Assembly (NCBI GenBank): GCA_016490735.1
Contig: JAEMWC010000009.1
Span: forward strand, 1,966,001-2,030,000
Length of the DNA: 64,000 bases
Direction of reading: 5' to 3'
DNA from: Pachyseris speciosa
Taxonomy: Eukaryota > Cnidaria > Anthozoa > Scleractinia > Pachyseridae
The notes beneath the pieces are model-generated. The model ran no database searches, had not been told where the DNA came from, and saw only the letters and a list, made by a program, of their open reading frames with translations. The translations under genes were made by a program, and so were the position numbers. Below, piece by piece: positions 54,303 to 63,612 of the stretch. How positions within the stretch are numbered: position 1 is the first letter of the stretch; the number at the start of each line of letters is the position of its first letter.

Positions 54303-55345
54303 TTAAGGTGGCTTGATTGGATTTTTCAGTACTGACACCCACCAACTTTAAATATAAATCACAACGCGCTAAAACATAATGCAGAAGATCGATATCCACA
54401 CTCTTGCTGGGGATAGACCAAAGTTTCGGGTGAGGTGTACTTTATCGAGTTCGGAGTTACCATAACAACGCAATGATCTCATTATTGTTTTTACTAACAG
54501 TCGATTTTCTTGAAATCTAGAGGTTTTCTTTCTAAACTGTCTTCTGTACTTGTAGTTTATATAGTTTCCCTAATGTGTAACGAGTTTAAACAAATTCTAT
54601 CTGAGCGATTTCGAGAAATTTTCAGCTGGAGTTTTCGACTGTTAACATTAAACAAATCTAATCGAGTCGCTGTAGCATACGTTTGCCGGGCTTACAGGAA
54701 GCGCATTTAGAGCGCATGTTATTTTTATACAAATGAACTACATCTCCTGAAAAGTGGGACAAAATCGCTTCATTTGATTTTGAAGAATATGAACTTGAAT
54801 AAGGTGGCTATTTTGCTTTTTTGTCAAGAATTGGCAACTTTTATACACTGAGGCAAATATAAAACTCGGTGATCCTATAGTTAAATTACTGTTTTCAAAG
54901 ACCCCTCAATCTCAAGGTAATTGAAATCACGTAAGGTGGTCAAACGTTGATATCAAATCGCTCAAATTTTGCTTTCACATTTTCAGCCCCTGCTCATTGT
55001 TTTTGTTGGTCGCTTGTTTGTCTCATTATGCATGTCCATTGTTCATAATTTTCATACTAGCATGAGTTCCAGCGCACCATACTTTTCCGACAACGCCCCA
55101 TTGCCTTCGGCGGAACAAAGTCGATTATTCTAATCTGATAGCCCAGTAGCCGTCAGTCACGCTCGCGTTGGGAAGTGCTGTAACGCTCTGAACTGAGTAG
55201 GACCGAGTATGTCTTGGCATAGCTGGCTCAGAGCATTACAATATAACACTGAACTTTGTTCAGTATTATGTTTTAGTGCGCTGAGATTTATATTTAAAGT
55301 TGGAAGGTGTCACTACTGAAAAATCCAATCGAGCCACCCAAACAA
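54303..55345. mobile_element. 1.0 kb terminal-inverted-repeat element
   Basis: GGTGGCTTGATTGGATTTTT (54307 on) and AAAAATCCAATCGAGCCACC (to about 55339) are inverted ends, with AACTTTAAATATAAATC and GATTTATATTTAAAGTT further in and AAAACATAATGC / AGTATTATGTTTT beyond. TTAA precedes the left end, but no TTAA follows the right one, so the target duplication is unclear. Interior frames are short. Confidence 0.7.
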
Positions 55346-55580
55346 AGTAATCTTCTGTTTTGTTGGCCGTTTTGTCATGTGTTCTCTCACAACACATGTT
55401 TTCATTTTTCGATTTCATTTTTCATTTTGTGATGTTTTTTGTTCACATTGTCTTTATCTCATGATATCGACTAGTAACTATGACTGGGCTGGCTTTTGGG
55501 AAAATTGTGTTATTTTAAATCGATTCTGCATAAATTGTTCAACAGCTTCTGATCATCACTGAAAAGTTTTGTTCCCGTAG

Positions 55581-55637
55581 GGTCACAGAAGTCAGAGCTG
55601 GATTTATCATCTATGGATGCACGTATCGCTTATGTAC
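55581..55637 (+). CDS. Host gene exon 21 (57 bp)
   Basis: TTTTGTTCCCGTAG acceptor and TATGTAC|GTAAGT donor, both phase 1, joining exon 20 and exon 22 correctly. Encodes SQKSELDLSSMDARIAYV. Short but with strong splice signals. Confidence 0.65.
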
Positions 55638-56097
55638 GTAAGTTTATCTTCTAAAATGGTCTACTACTACTACTAGAAAGTTATTTATTTTTCAACCGGA
55701 AAAGGCATGGTGATAGACTGTTTAGTACTGTATCCTTGCATGTCTATATAAATGAATTTCCATTACTCGCGAGGTTGGCGCATTTCATTGACTATCCAAA
55801 AAGTTTTTTTACAATAACTATCAGAATTCTCGCCCGCTGATTGGCTAATTATTATTATCAATAAGAGAACAGACAAACGAAATTTTAATTTATGCGAACA
55901 TTTGTAGCAAGATGGAGAAGGGCGAAACGCAGGACTTCAATATTGTTTTTAACCTAAGTTTTGTTGATGAAAAAGAGCCAGAATTATATGTTGAACTCGT
56001 GTTTTATGTAGAAGCTCCTGAAAATGCAACTGAAAGAAAAACACCTTGTTTCTGAATTAAGCGGAGGCGAATTTCAAGAAATTGTTTGAAACACTGA
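55638..56097. other. Intron 21, proximal part
   Basis: No gene seen; nothing assignable. Confidence 0.4.
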
Positions 56098-56427
56098 GTC
56101 CCGGGGTGGGGGGTACTCCCTATAATGGCCTATACGGGGAGGCTCCGCCCGAAAGGGGTACCTTTTTCACGCTTCAGGTATATGAAAGGGAAGGGATTCC
56201 ACGAGTCGAAGTATATGAAAGGGTAGGGAAATCTGAGGTATTTAAAAGGGCCTTTCATTAAAATATTTCGAATACACATAGCTTATGACTGCACTGTTTT
56301 AATTTATTGAACGCTACGTGAAAATGACAAGAAGACTTCTTGTTTTAGGTATACGAAAGGGGTACCTTTTATGTCAAAATGGTATATAGAAGGGTAAGGG
56401 GTCGGACCTTTGGGCGGAGCCTCCCCG
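56098..56427. mobile_element. MITE of the GGGTAC/CTCCGCCC family, copy 3
   Basis: Starts CCCGGGGTGGGGGGTACTCC then GGGGAGGCTCCGCCCGAAAG and ends GGGCGGAGCCTCCCCGTG; internal GGTATATGAAAGGG and GGTATACGAAAGGGGTACC units mirror copy 1 (8440-8775) in reverse orientation. Directly abuts retrozyme array 2. Confidence 0.8.
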
Positions 56428-56554
56428 TGTTAATAAAACAAGCAGTGAAAACGTAAAGCAAATCACATTAATTTGTGAGGTATATCCTTGTCACTCCAGC
56501 CACATCCCACAAGCTTTACGTTTTCACTGCTTGTTTATGGATATGTGGGTACTT

Positions 56555-56636
56555 GAGCCTGAGCATTAGCTATGCCATGCTGATGAGGCCTAACAAGGCC
56601 GAAACAGCTGTCCATGGCTGCTAATGCTTGGGCTCA
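56555..56636 (+). ncRNA. Hammerhead ribozyme, array 2 copy a
   Basis: CTGATGA at 56580-56586, stem II GGCCTAACAAGGCC, GAAAC at 56601-56605, stem III CAG/CTG, GTC at 56610-56612 (cleavage expected after 56612). Stem I is closed by CCATG/CATGG next to the core and GAGCCTGAGCATTAGC/GCTAATGCTTGGGCTC outside, a strong type I layout. All invariant bases present. Confidence 0.9.
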
Positions 56637-56808
56637 ATCTTTGCTTTGGTAGATTTAAGGGGTAATGCCCGCTACCTTGTGGCCTTAGTGCCTTTTGAGT
56701 GGCTTCAGCTTACTTGATCACATTAATTTGTGAAGTATCCTTGTCACTCCAGCCACATCCCACAAGCTTTACGTTTTCATTGCTTGTTTTACTGATATGT
56801 GGGTACTT

Positions 56809-56890
56809 GAGCCTGAGCATTAGCTATGCCATGCTGATGAGGCCTAACAAGGCCGAAACAGCTGTCCATGGCTGCTAATGCTTGGGCTCA
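56809..56890 (+). ncRNA. Hammerhead ribozyme, array 2 copy b
   Basis: CTGATGA at 56834-56840, GAAAC at 56855-56859, GTC at 56864-56866. Identical core to copy a. The interval between the two cleavage sites, 56613-56866, is a complete 254-nt monomer that self-cleavage would release and that could be ligated into a circle. Confidence 0.9.
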
Positions 56891-57035
56891 ATCTTTGCTT
56901 TGGTAGATTTAAGGGGTAATGCCCGCTACCATGTGGCCTTAGTGCCTTTAGAGTGGCTTCAGCTTACCAAATCACATTAATTTGTGAGGTATATCCTTGT
57001 CACTCCAGCCACATCCCACAAGCTTTACGTTTTCA

Positions 57036-57480
57036 CTATAAGTTAAGGTGGTTTGTGAAGATATTTCCTGGTAAAGACACACCATAACAATTCTAACAGT
57101 CCAGTTTCTATCGAAAAAAAAAACATTTACTAGACTTCTTGTTTTAACAAAAGTTTCGTCAGCAACAAAAAAAAAAACTCCTCGTAAAGTGTCCAATGTC
57201 CAATGTCCAATGAGTCATTGGACATCGAGGTACCTTCTGTTTAGTTTCACGTCTGGTGCTCTGACGTGAGCTAAACAAAAAACTTGTTCGGAATGACTGA
57301 GGAACAGCCAGACGAAAGTCTTCGACGCTTTTAGGCTTGTCAGTTCTCGTCCACCTGTGAATCACTTATTGACCCAGCGTCATCTGAATGAAAGAAAAAA
57401 TAACAGCCCAGCATTCCCATGTAATAGTCCCATTCACTACTTGAGTCGTCTGCTTTGCCAGCTGTCCTGGTAGTGTAGTG
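57036..57480. other. Intron 21, distal of the retrozyme array
   Basis: A threefold GTCCAAT repeat at 57190-57212 followed by its complement TCATTGGACAT is the only structure noted. Confidence 0.4.
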
Positions 57481-57489
57481 GGGACAAAA

Positions 57490-58800
57490 TAAAAAGAAGT
57501 ATTATGATTAGTGACTATGAAAATGGAGGTTTAAAGATGATTGATCTAAACTCCTTTAACAAAGCACTTAAATTATCTTGGGTGAGAAAGTATTTAGACA
57601 AGGATAATAATGGAAAATGGAAAATACTGTTTGATTCTGAATTACAAGAATTTGGTGGAGTAGATTTCTTCAAAAGCAACCTTAACAGAAAGGACTTGTT
57701 TAAAAATATTAATGTGACGGACCCTTTTACGGCTGAATTAATGCAAATATGGTCAGAAATCAGTTTTGATGGTAGTTTAAAATCCATGGACCATTTTCGC
57801 TCACTAAATCTTTGGCACAGTTCTCGTATAAAGATCGGGAAGAAGCCAATCTATTACAAATCGTGGTCTGCTAAAGGAATTCAAAAGGTTGAGCACCTGA
57901 TGATAGATCTAAACAAATTCCTATCCTTTTCTGAATTTAAGGAACGTTTTGATATCAAACCAAATTGCCTTGTTTTTTTTTTTTATGGTCTCATATCTGC
58001 CCTAAAATCGTTAAAAAGTACTGGGAAAGACCACCTCCCACCAAAAGAAAACCATGACAACTTAATTGACGTTTTTTTAAGAGTAAAAAAGTCCAATAGA
58101 ATAGCTTATCAGAAACTTATCAGTACTAAACAGACCAGCCCTGATAAAGCTCAGAATAAATAGCTTGCTGACTGCGATACGCTCTGCTCTGATTCATTAT
58201 CAACTGGAGGGCTGCATACAAACATCCCTTTCACTTTACCAAAATATCCAAATTAATTATTTTTCAGTTTAAACTGCTTCATAAATGATTGTCAACAAAT
58301 GATTTTTTGAAAAACAAAGGTTTCAGACAAGATCTTTGTACTTTCTGTAAGGAAGAAAAAGAATACCTTATTCATTTATTCTGGTCCTGTGGAGTGACAA
58401 CATTTTTCTGGCAGAATTTCCAAGTTTGGCTGGATAAAAATCAAACTTCATTAAAACCCAACAGCTCGATTTCTTCGGCCTTAGTCCTTGGCCTAAAATC
58501 AGATCCTTTTTCCAACACACAGCAGTATTTTTATTTTCTTGTCGCCAGATACTACATCTGGATTTGTAAAATACGAGAAACAACTCCCAAGATTGAAGGG
58601 TTCCCAATGTTTCTATCTCAATGGCTCCGGGAAACCCCCGAAACTTATAATGACTAGACTTATAATACTGGCCTGACGGGCTTAATCTTTGCTAAGTTAA
58701 ACATCTCTATTGGTGTAAAGCATGTATTTTCGTCTTTTTTGTTTGTAGTCTCTGTATGATGAAAATAGGGTGACTGTAAAAAATTAAATTGGGAAAAAAA
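57490..58800 (+). pseudogene. L1/Tx1-like LINE fragment, 3' part with zinc knuckle
   Basis: First frame (57504-58163): ENGGLKMIDLNSFNKALKLS, WVRKYLDKDNNGKWK, WSEISFDGSLKSMDHFRSLN, matching the fragment at 21986. Second frame (58289-58657): NKGFRQDLCTFCKEEKEYLI, then HLFWSCG: a zf-RVT knuckle (CxxC, H, C). A frameshift near 57970-58000 in a T run and another near 58160 split it. It ends in an A-rich tail near 58790. 5'-truncated and dead. Confidence 0.85.
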
Positions 58801-59114
58801 ACAGTGGGGATCACACCCGACTAGTCTCCGGGGATGGCAACAAAAACGTCATTTCAAAATATAACTTCTCGTCTCTGTAACTCTTTCGCGATTATTCCAA
58901 TTTGTTTCACTTGGAAAATGCTTGCGAACTGTGCAAGAACTAAACTGCAAAGAACGACGTCAAAGTAAGGAAAAAGAAAGAAAAAATTGCCGTCATGCGC
59001 TCACGTTCTCAAGAAAACCTAAAATTTGGTCATTTCACGTTGTTGTTTTGCAGAGGACGGGAAAGAAACGTACCAAAATGTGAAACGCACGTGCAGAGCC
59101 ATTGTTTTTGCTCA

Positions 59115-59396
59115 TTAAGCCGCGGCTACACGAGCGATTTTTCGCTCGCGCCGGTGATGCGATTTTTTCAATTTTGTCGCGTCACCAACGCGCGATGAAA
59201 ATCGCAAGTGTAGCGCGAGAAATTGAATGAGTTTAATTTTTCGCGATTCTTTTTCTGTGATTTTTTGAGCTGTCGCATCACCTGTGCGAGGGTGGCTACA
59301 CGGATGATTTTCACTGCGCGCTGGTGACGCGACAATTAGAAAAAAAAATCGCATCACCATCGCAAGCAAGAAATCGCTCGTGTAGCCGCGGCTTTA
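59115..59396. mobile_element. Harbinger-like MITE, TTA target duplication
   Basis: AGCCGCGGCTACACGAGCGA (59118 on) and TCGCTCGTGTAGCCGCGGCT (to 59393) are inverted ends inside TTA. Interior has inverted GCGACAAAATTG/CAATTAG-like and GCGATTTT/AAAATCGC blocks. 276 bp, noncoding. Confidence 0.85.
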
Positions 59397-60102
59397 AGCC
59401 TATTGTTCTTTGACGTTCTCGCTGCCGTTGCCGTCCTCGTTGCTTAAGGTCCCTAATGTCTTCTATAACGTGAAAAGCCCTAAAGTGGCTTAAAAAGAAA
59501 ATTACCAGCATGGCATTCCAGGGCGGGTGCTTGTTTTTACAAGTATGATTTAGTAATTGATCAAAATCAACCGGTGCAAACTTCGTGAAAACTTGCTGTC
59601 ATTCAGTCGAGTGGAAGCTCCGACTTTCCTCTCAAACTCCATTTTTGTCGTGTAAGAATTTGTTGACTGTTGTAAGGGGTGGGTGTGATTGGTGTGAATT
59701 CGTGATCGTCATCCAAAGCCATTGTTTTCTGCCAGCATTATATCACCGAATGCCGAGTGAAATAATGCAAACTAAGTGTGTTAGAAAAACGGGGTTGGTC
59801 TTTTTTGGGGGCACGAAATTATCAGGGGTAAACGTGCTAAGACAAACTGGCTGCAATGTTAAAAATTTTGTAGTGTACGGGATGCAATATTAAAAATATT
59901 GATGCGCGTTTTAATAATGCAGCCCGTTTCATATGCATGTGTCCATATGCCCACTGGTGAGGCGCTTTCCCCATAGTTTTTGCTCTACAAACAACCAAAA
60001 ACACCACAAAAAGTACCTTTAGTATAAAGATTCCTAACCAACAGTTTCCACCACTTATGTAACAGATATTTCAATTTTTGGTAGTGGTTTCAGCAGTTTA
60101 AA
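59397..60102. other. Intron 21, last part
   Basis: No convincing gene; short frames only. Confidence 0.4.
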
Positions 60103-60239
60103 TAAGGCCCGGTTCATACGTCGCATTTCTGCCGTGTCGAATGCAATTCAAACAAAAGATAATGAGGCAAATCATCTCATTATCTATTGTCTCAATTGCA
60201 TTCGACACGGCAGAAATGCGACGTATGAACCGGGCCTAA
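60103..60239. mobile_element. 131-bp palindromic Harbinger-like MITE, TAA target duplication
   Basis: GGCCCGGTTCATACGTCGCA (60106 on) and TGCGACGTATGAACCGGGCC (to 60236) are perfect inverted ends, and the arms run almost to the centre (GATAATGAG). TAA flanks both sides (60103-60105, 60237-60239). It lies only 70 bp upstream of the exon 22 acceptor and is open in that direction, so it extends an apparent reading frame without being coding. Confidence 0.85.
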
Positions 60240-60308
60240 AGTACACCATTGACCATTTTCCACCTGCTTTACTCGACGCCACACCCATTCCTGAACAATG
60301 TTCGGAAG

Positions 60309-60371
60309 ATCTGATTATTTTCAACTACGCAAAACCAAAGCAATTACTACGACCAAAAGTCCGACTTTACA
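60309..60371 (+). CDS. Host gene exon 22
   Basis: A pyrimidine-rich stretch (CCATTTTCCACCTGCTTTAC) precedes the acceptor TTCGGAAG (phase 1, as exon 21 requires); the donor is CTTTACA|GTAAAT (phase 1, matching exon 23). Encodes LIIFNYAKPKQLLRPKVRLY. The basic, conserved-looking segment reads on well into exon 23. The acceptor itself is modest, so the exon start could differ. Confidence 0.55.
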
Positions 60372-60665
60372 GTAAATGTCATATGCGTTAGGAAAATCTC
60401 TTCTTCCCAACTGCCTTCTGAGCGGCTTTCCGCCACCTTGCAAACAACGAGTTGAATATGCAAACTGATATCCACCTTGGCAAACAAACAATTGATGACT
60501 CGTTTCTGCGAATTGCATTTTTCACATGTACATGTCAAACAATAGCTTACGTAACCGTCACTTTGAATAAAAATATCTATTCAATGTCTTTATCAAATGA
60601 AGAATGATCCTCGCTGTTGTGAACGCAATTTATGCAATTGCGAAAAGAAGCCTGAAAAAAATTCA

Positions 60666-60713
60666 GGACTTCAACGGGGTTTGAACCCGTGACCTCGCGA
60701 TTACCGGTGCGAT

Positions 60714-60739
<26 letters not shown>
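60666..60739 (-). tRNA. tRNA-Thr-like sequence (GGT), probably a SINE head
   Basis: Minus strand: GGCTTCA acceptor, GCTC-AGTTGGTTA-GAGC D arm, T arm ACGGG-TTCAAAC-CCCGT and TGAAGTC closing the acceptor stem. A and B boxes are good. The anticodon arm is odd: TCGC/GCGA pair only if the loop is enlarged, and position 33 is not T; the anticodon would read GGT. With identical copies in tandem and flanking body sequence (TTTTTTTCAGGCTTCTTTTC), a tRNA-derived SINE is more likely than a working gene. Confidence 0.5.
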
Positions 60740-60754
<15 letters not shown>

Positions 60755-60842
60755 AGGTCAATTGTGGGTTCATATGTTCCCGTGAAAGAAATGAGTGTGA
60801 ATGATATATGAAATGAATCATATATGAACTGCGGAAATGAAA

Positions 60843-60855
<13 letters not shown>

Positions 60856-60881
<26 letters not shown>

Positions 60882-60928
60882 ATCGCACCGGTAATCGCGA
60901 GGTCACGGGTTCAAACCCCGTTGAAGTC
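60856..60928 (+). tRNA. tRNA-Thr-like sequence, tandem copy 1
   Basis: Same 73-nt sequence as the minus copy, followed by GAATTTTTTTCAGGCTTCTT and a TTGCATAAATTGCG body. Identical to the next copy 250 bp downstream. Confidence 0.5.
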
Positions 60929-61090
60929 CTGAATTTTTTTCAGGCTTCTTTTCGCAATTGCATAAATTGCGTTCACAACTGCGAGGATCATTCTTCATTT
61001 GATTTCATTTCCGCAGTTCATATATGATTCATTTCATATATCATTCACACTCATTTCTTTCACGGGAACATATGAACCCACAATTGACCT

Positions 61091-61105
<15 letters not shown>

Positions 61106-61131
<26 letters not shown>

Positions 61132-61178
61132 ATCGCACCGGTAATCGCGAGGTCACGGGTTCAAACCCCGTTGAAGTC
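61106..61178 (+). tRNA. tRNA-Thr-like sequence, tandem copy 2
   Basis: Second direct copy, offset exactly 250 bp from the first, with the same downstream body. Internal promoter boxes intact. Confidence 0.5.
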
Positions 61179-61336
61179 CTGAATTTTTTTCAGGCTTCTT
61201 TTCGCAATTGCATAAATTGCGTTCACAACTGCGAGGATCATTCTTCATTTGATTTCATTTCCGCAGTTCATATATGATTCATTTCATATATCATTCACAC
61301 TCAATGTCTTTAATTGTTTGATTTATTGTCTTCCAG

Positions 61337-61408
61337 AAAAATACAAAAGGGCGGTGGCATTCGGTGATGTATTTGCAGGCAGAAAACAATGGGTTTGGAT
61401 AACGATCA
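61337..61408 (+). CDS. Host gene exon 23
   Basis: TATTGTCTTCCAG acceptor (phase 1) and ACGATCA|GTAATT donor (phase 1). Encodes KYKRAVAFGDVFAGRKQWVW, a strand-rich ordered segment. The frame stays open to a stop at about 61450 (ISNYSGFEGCPILST), so this could also be the terminal exon. The satellite array begins directly after. Confidence 0.6.
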
Positions 61409-61439
61409 GTAATTACTCGGGCTTCGAGGGTTGTCCAAT

Positions 61440-63060
61440 ACTGTCGACATGATACGAGTCGTAAAATACGTTTTTCAACTCGTACGAGTGGACAAGTTGT
61501 ATCGACTCGACAGACGGGGTTGTCGAGTGGACAAATGCATGTGATTAGGGGGACTTAGAATTTTGGTACGAGTTAGACATGGCAAGGGTCACTGCGATAG
61601 AGTTGTCAAGTCGTACGACTCGTTCGAGTGGAGAAAGCGATTGTCGAGTCGACAGCCGGGGTTGTCGAGTGGACAAATGCATCTTATTAGGGAGACTTAG
61701 AATTTTGGAGCGAGTTAGACATGGCAAGGGTCACTGCGATAGGGTTGTCGAGTCGTACAACTCGTTCGAGTGGAGAAAGCGATTGTCGAGTCGACAGACA
61801 GGGTTGTCGAGTGGACAAATGCGAGTTTCACATGGCAAGGGTCACTGCGATAGAGTTGTCGAGTCGTACGACTCGTTCGAGTGGTGAAAGCGATTGTCAA
61901 GTCGACAGACGGGGCTGTCGAGTGGACAAATGCATCTCATTAGGGAGACTTAGAATTTTTGGTGCGGGTTTTGCATGGCAAGGTTCACTGCGGCAGAGTT
62001 GTCGAGTCGTACGACTCGTTCGAGTGGAGAAAGCGATTGTCGAGTCGACAGACGGGGCTGTCGAGTGGACAAATGCATCTCATTAGGGAGACTTAGAATT
62101 TTGGCGCGAGTTTTACATGGTAAGGTTCACTGCGATAGAGTTGTCGAGTCGTACGACTCGTTCGAGTAGAGAAAGTGATTGTCGAATCGACAGCCGGGGT
62201 TGTCGAGTGGAGAAATGCATCTCATTAGGAAGACTTAAAATTTTAGAGCGAGTTAGAGATGGCAAGGGTCACTGCGATAGAGTTGTCGAGTCGTACGACT
62301 CGTTCGAGTGGAAAAAGTGATTGTCGAGTCAACAGACGGGGTTGTCGAGTGGACAAATGCATCTCATTAGGGAGACTTAGAATTTTGGTGCGAGTTTTAC
62401 ATGGCAAGGTTCACTGCGATAGAGTTGTCGAGTCGTACGACTCGTTCGAGTGGAGAAAGCGATTGTCGAGTCGACAGCTGGGGTTGTCAAGTGGACAAAT
62501 GCATCCCATTAGGGAGACTTAGAATTTTGGCGCGAGTTTTACATGGCAAGGTTCACTGCGATAGAGTTGGCAAGGCAAGGGTCACTGCGATAGAGTTGTC
62601 GAGTCGAACGACTCGTTCGAGTGGAGAAAGCGATTCTCGAGTCGACAGCCGGGGTTGTCGAGTGGACAAATGCATCTCATTAGGGAGGCTTAGAATTTTG
62701 GAGCGAGTTAGACATGGCAAGGTTCACTGCGATAGAGTTGTCGAGTCGTACGACTCGTTCGAGTGGAGAAAGCGATTGTCGAGTCGACAGCCGGGGTTGT
62801 CGAGTGGACAAATACATCTCATTAGGGAGACATGGTAAGGGTCACTGCGGTAGTGTGGTGGAGTCGTATAGTTCGAGTGGAGAAATCGACAAAATTAGGG
62901 GGACTCAGTTGATTTAGAATTTTGGTGCGAGTTAGACGTGGCAAGGGTCAGTGCGATAGTTGTGGAGTCGTACGAGTCGTCAGAGTGGAGAAAGCGATTG
63001 ACGGGTTGACGGAAAGAAGTTGTCGAGTCAAAAATGCGAGTGGAGATAGGTATTATTGTG
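61440..63060. repeat. Satellite array, ~141-bp units
   Basis: About 11 direct units, phase marked by GTCACTGCGATAGAGTTGTC at roughly 141-142 bp spacing (some units shorter, about 113-116 bp, and one with a partial duplication near 62570). Each unit has the palindrome TCGTACGACTCG, then GTGGAGAAAGCGATTGTCGA, GTCGACAG and GTGGACAAATGCAT...TTAGGGAGACTTAGAATTTT. Unit identity is high in the middle and falls at both ends. The long frames crossing it result from the period being near a multiple of three and are not genes. Confidence 0.95.
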
Positions 63061-63164
63061 GGGATTTGGAATTTTTTTAGCGAGTTAGATATGGTAAGAA
63101 ACGGTCCCTGAGATAGGGCCATTTATTCTGGATAAAATAAGACGCGTCTTATCTAAAGCGCGAC

Positions 63165-63612
63165 TTAAAGTGTCTATATCGTCTACTGGTTTTTGGTGGT
63201 TCTGATATGTCAATAAGGAGTAGATAGCTGTTCAAAAAGGTTTTTTAGAATTCCGCCGTGTTTTTGCCCTGAAATCGTCGTTCAAATTTCCCGCTTGAGC
63301 CACGCCCATCAAACTTGACCGAGCTAGTAAGGGGCGTGGGTCTATTCCTGATCTGACATCACAAACTGATTTGCACCTCATTAAGTCTTTGTAAACATAC
63401 ATGCAAAGCAGTTTGTGACGTCAGATCAGGAATAGACCCACGCCCCTTACTAGCTCGGTCAAGTTTGATGGGCGTGGCTCAAGCGGGAAATTTGAACGGC
63501 GATTTCAGGGCAAAAACACGGCGGAATTCTAAAAAACCTTTTTGAACAGCTATCTACTCCTTATGTACATATCAGAACCACCAAAAACCAGTAGACGATA
63601 TAGACACTTTAA
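63165..63612. mobile_element. TTAA-flanked 440-bp palindrome
   Basis: Arms 63169-63380 and 63397-63608 are near-perfect complements (tip AGTGTCTATATCGTCTACTG; inner AAGTTTGATGGGCGTGGCTC). TTAA at 63165-63168 and 63609-63612. Nearly the whole element is inverted repeat, with a loop of about 20 bases. Nonautonomous TTAA transposon, third or fourth of its target type in the window. Confidence 0.9.

Larger units (their letters stand above)
56428..57035 (+). mobile_element. Retrozyme array 2: tandem hammerhead monomers
   Basis: Two plus-strand hammerheads 254 bp apart, plus a third partial unit ending TTTACGTTTTCACT near 57033. Unit sequence (CACTCCAGCCACATCCCACA, AGCTTTACGTTTTCA, GGTAGATTTAAGGGGTAATG) is the same as array 1 in reverse orientation. 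The left end shows a short inverted copy of the unit edge (GTGAAAACGTAAAG near 56447). Noncoding. No clear target duplication was found here. Confidence 0.85.
60605..61303. repeat. tRNA-SINE cluster: one inverted and two tandem units
   Basis: The unit consists of the tRNA-like head, a body to GAGGATCATTCTTCATTTG, and a link with TTCATATATGATTCATTTCA and CACGGGAACATATGAACCCA. The first unit is reversed and shares this link with the two direct units, making a large inverted repeat. The direct repeat period is 250 bp. The last unit runs to about 61303, just before exon 23. Confidence 0.8.

Noticed and set aside
60134..60308. Extension of exon 22 upstream through the MITE
   Set aside because: The frame is open only because of the inserted hairpin; before insertion it contained a TAA, so this cannot be ancestral coding sequence.
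60666..61178. Functional tRNA-Thr gene cluster
   Set aside because: Anticodon arm does not pair normally and the flanking body is repeated with the head, so a SINE is the better reading; left as tRNA-like at moderate confidence.
61579..62917. Long overlapping open frames (up to 145 codons) on both strands in the satellite
   Set aside because: They follow from the ~141-bp period being a multiple of three and repeat the same peptide; no independent coding signal.
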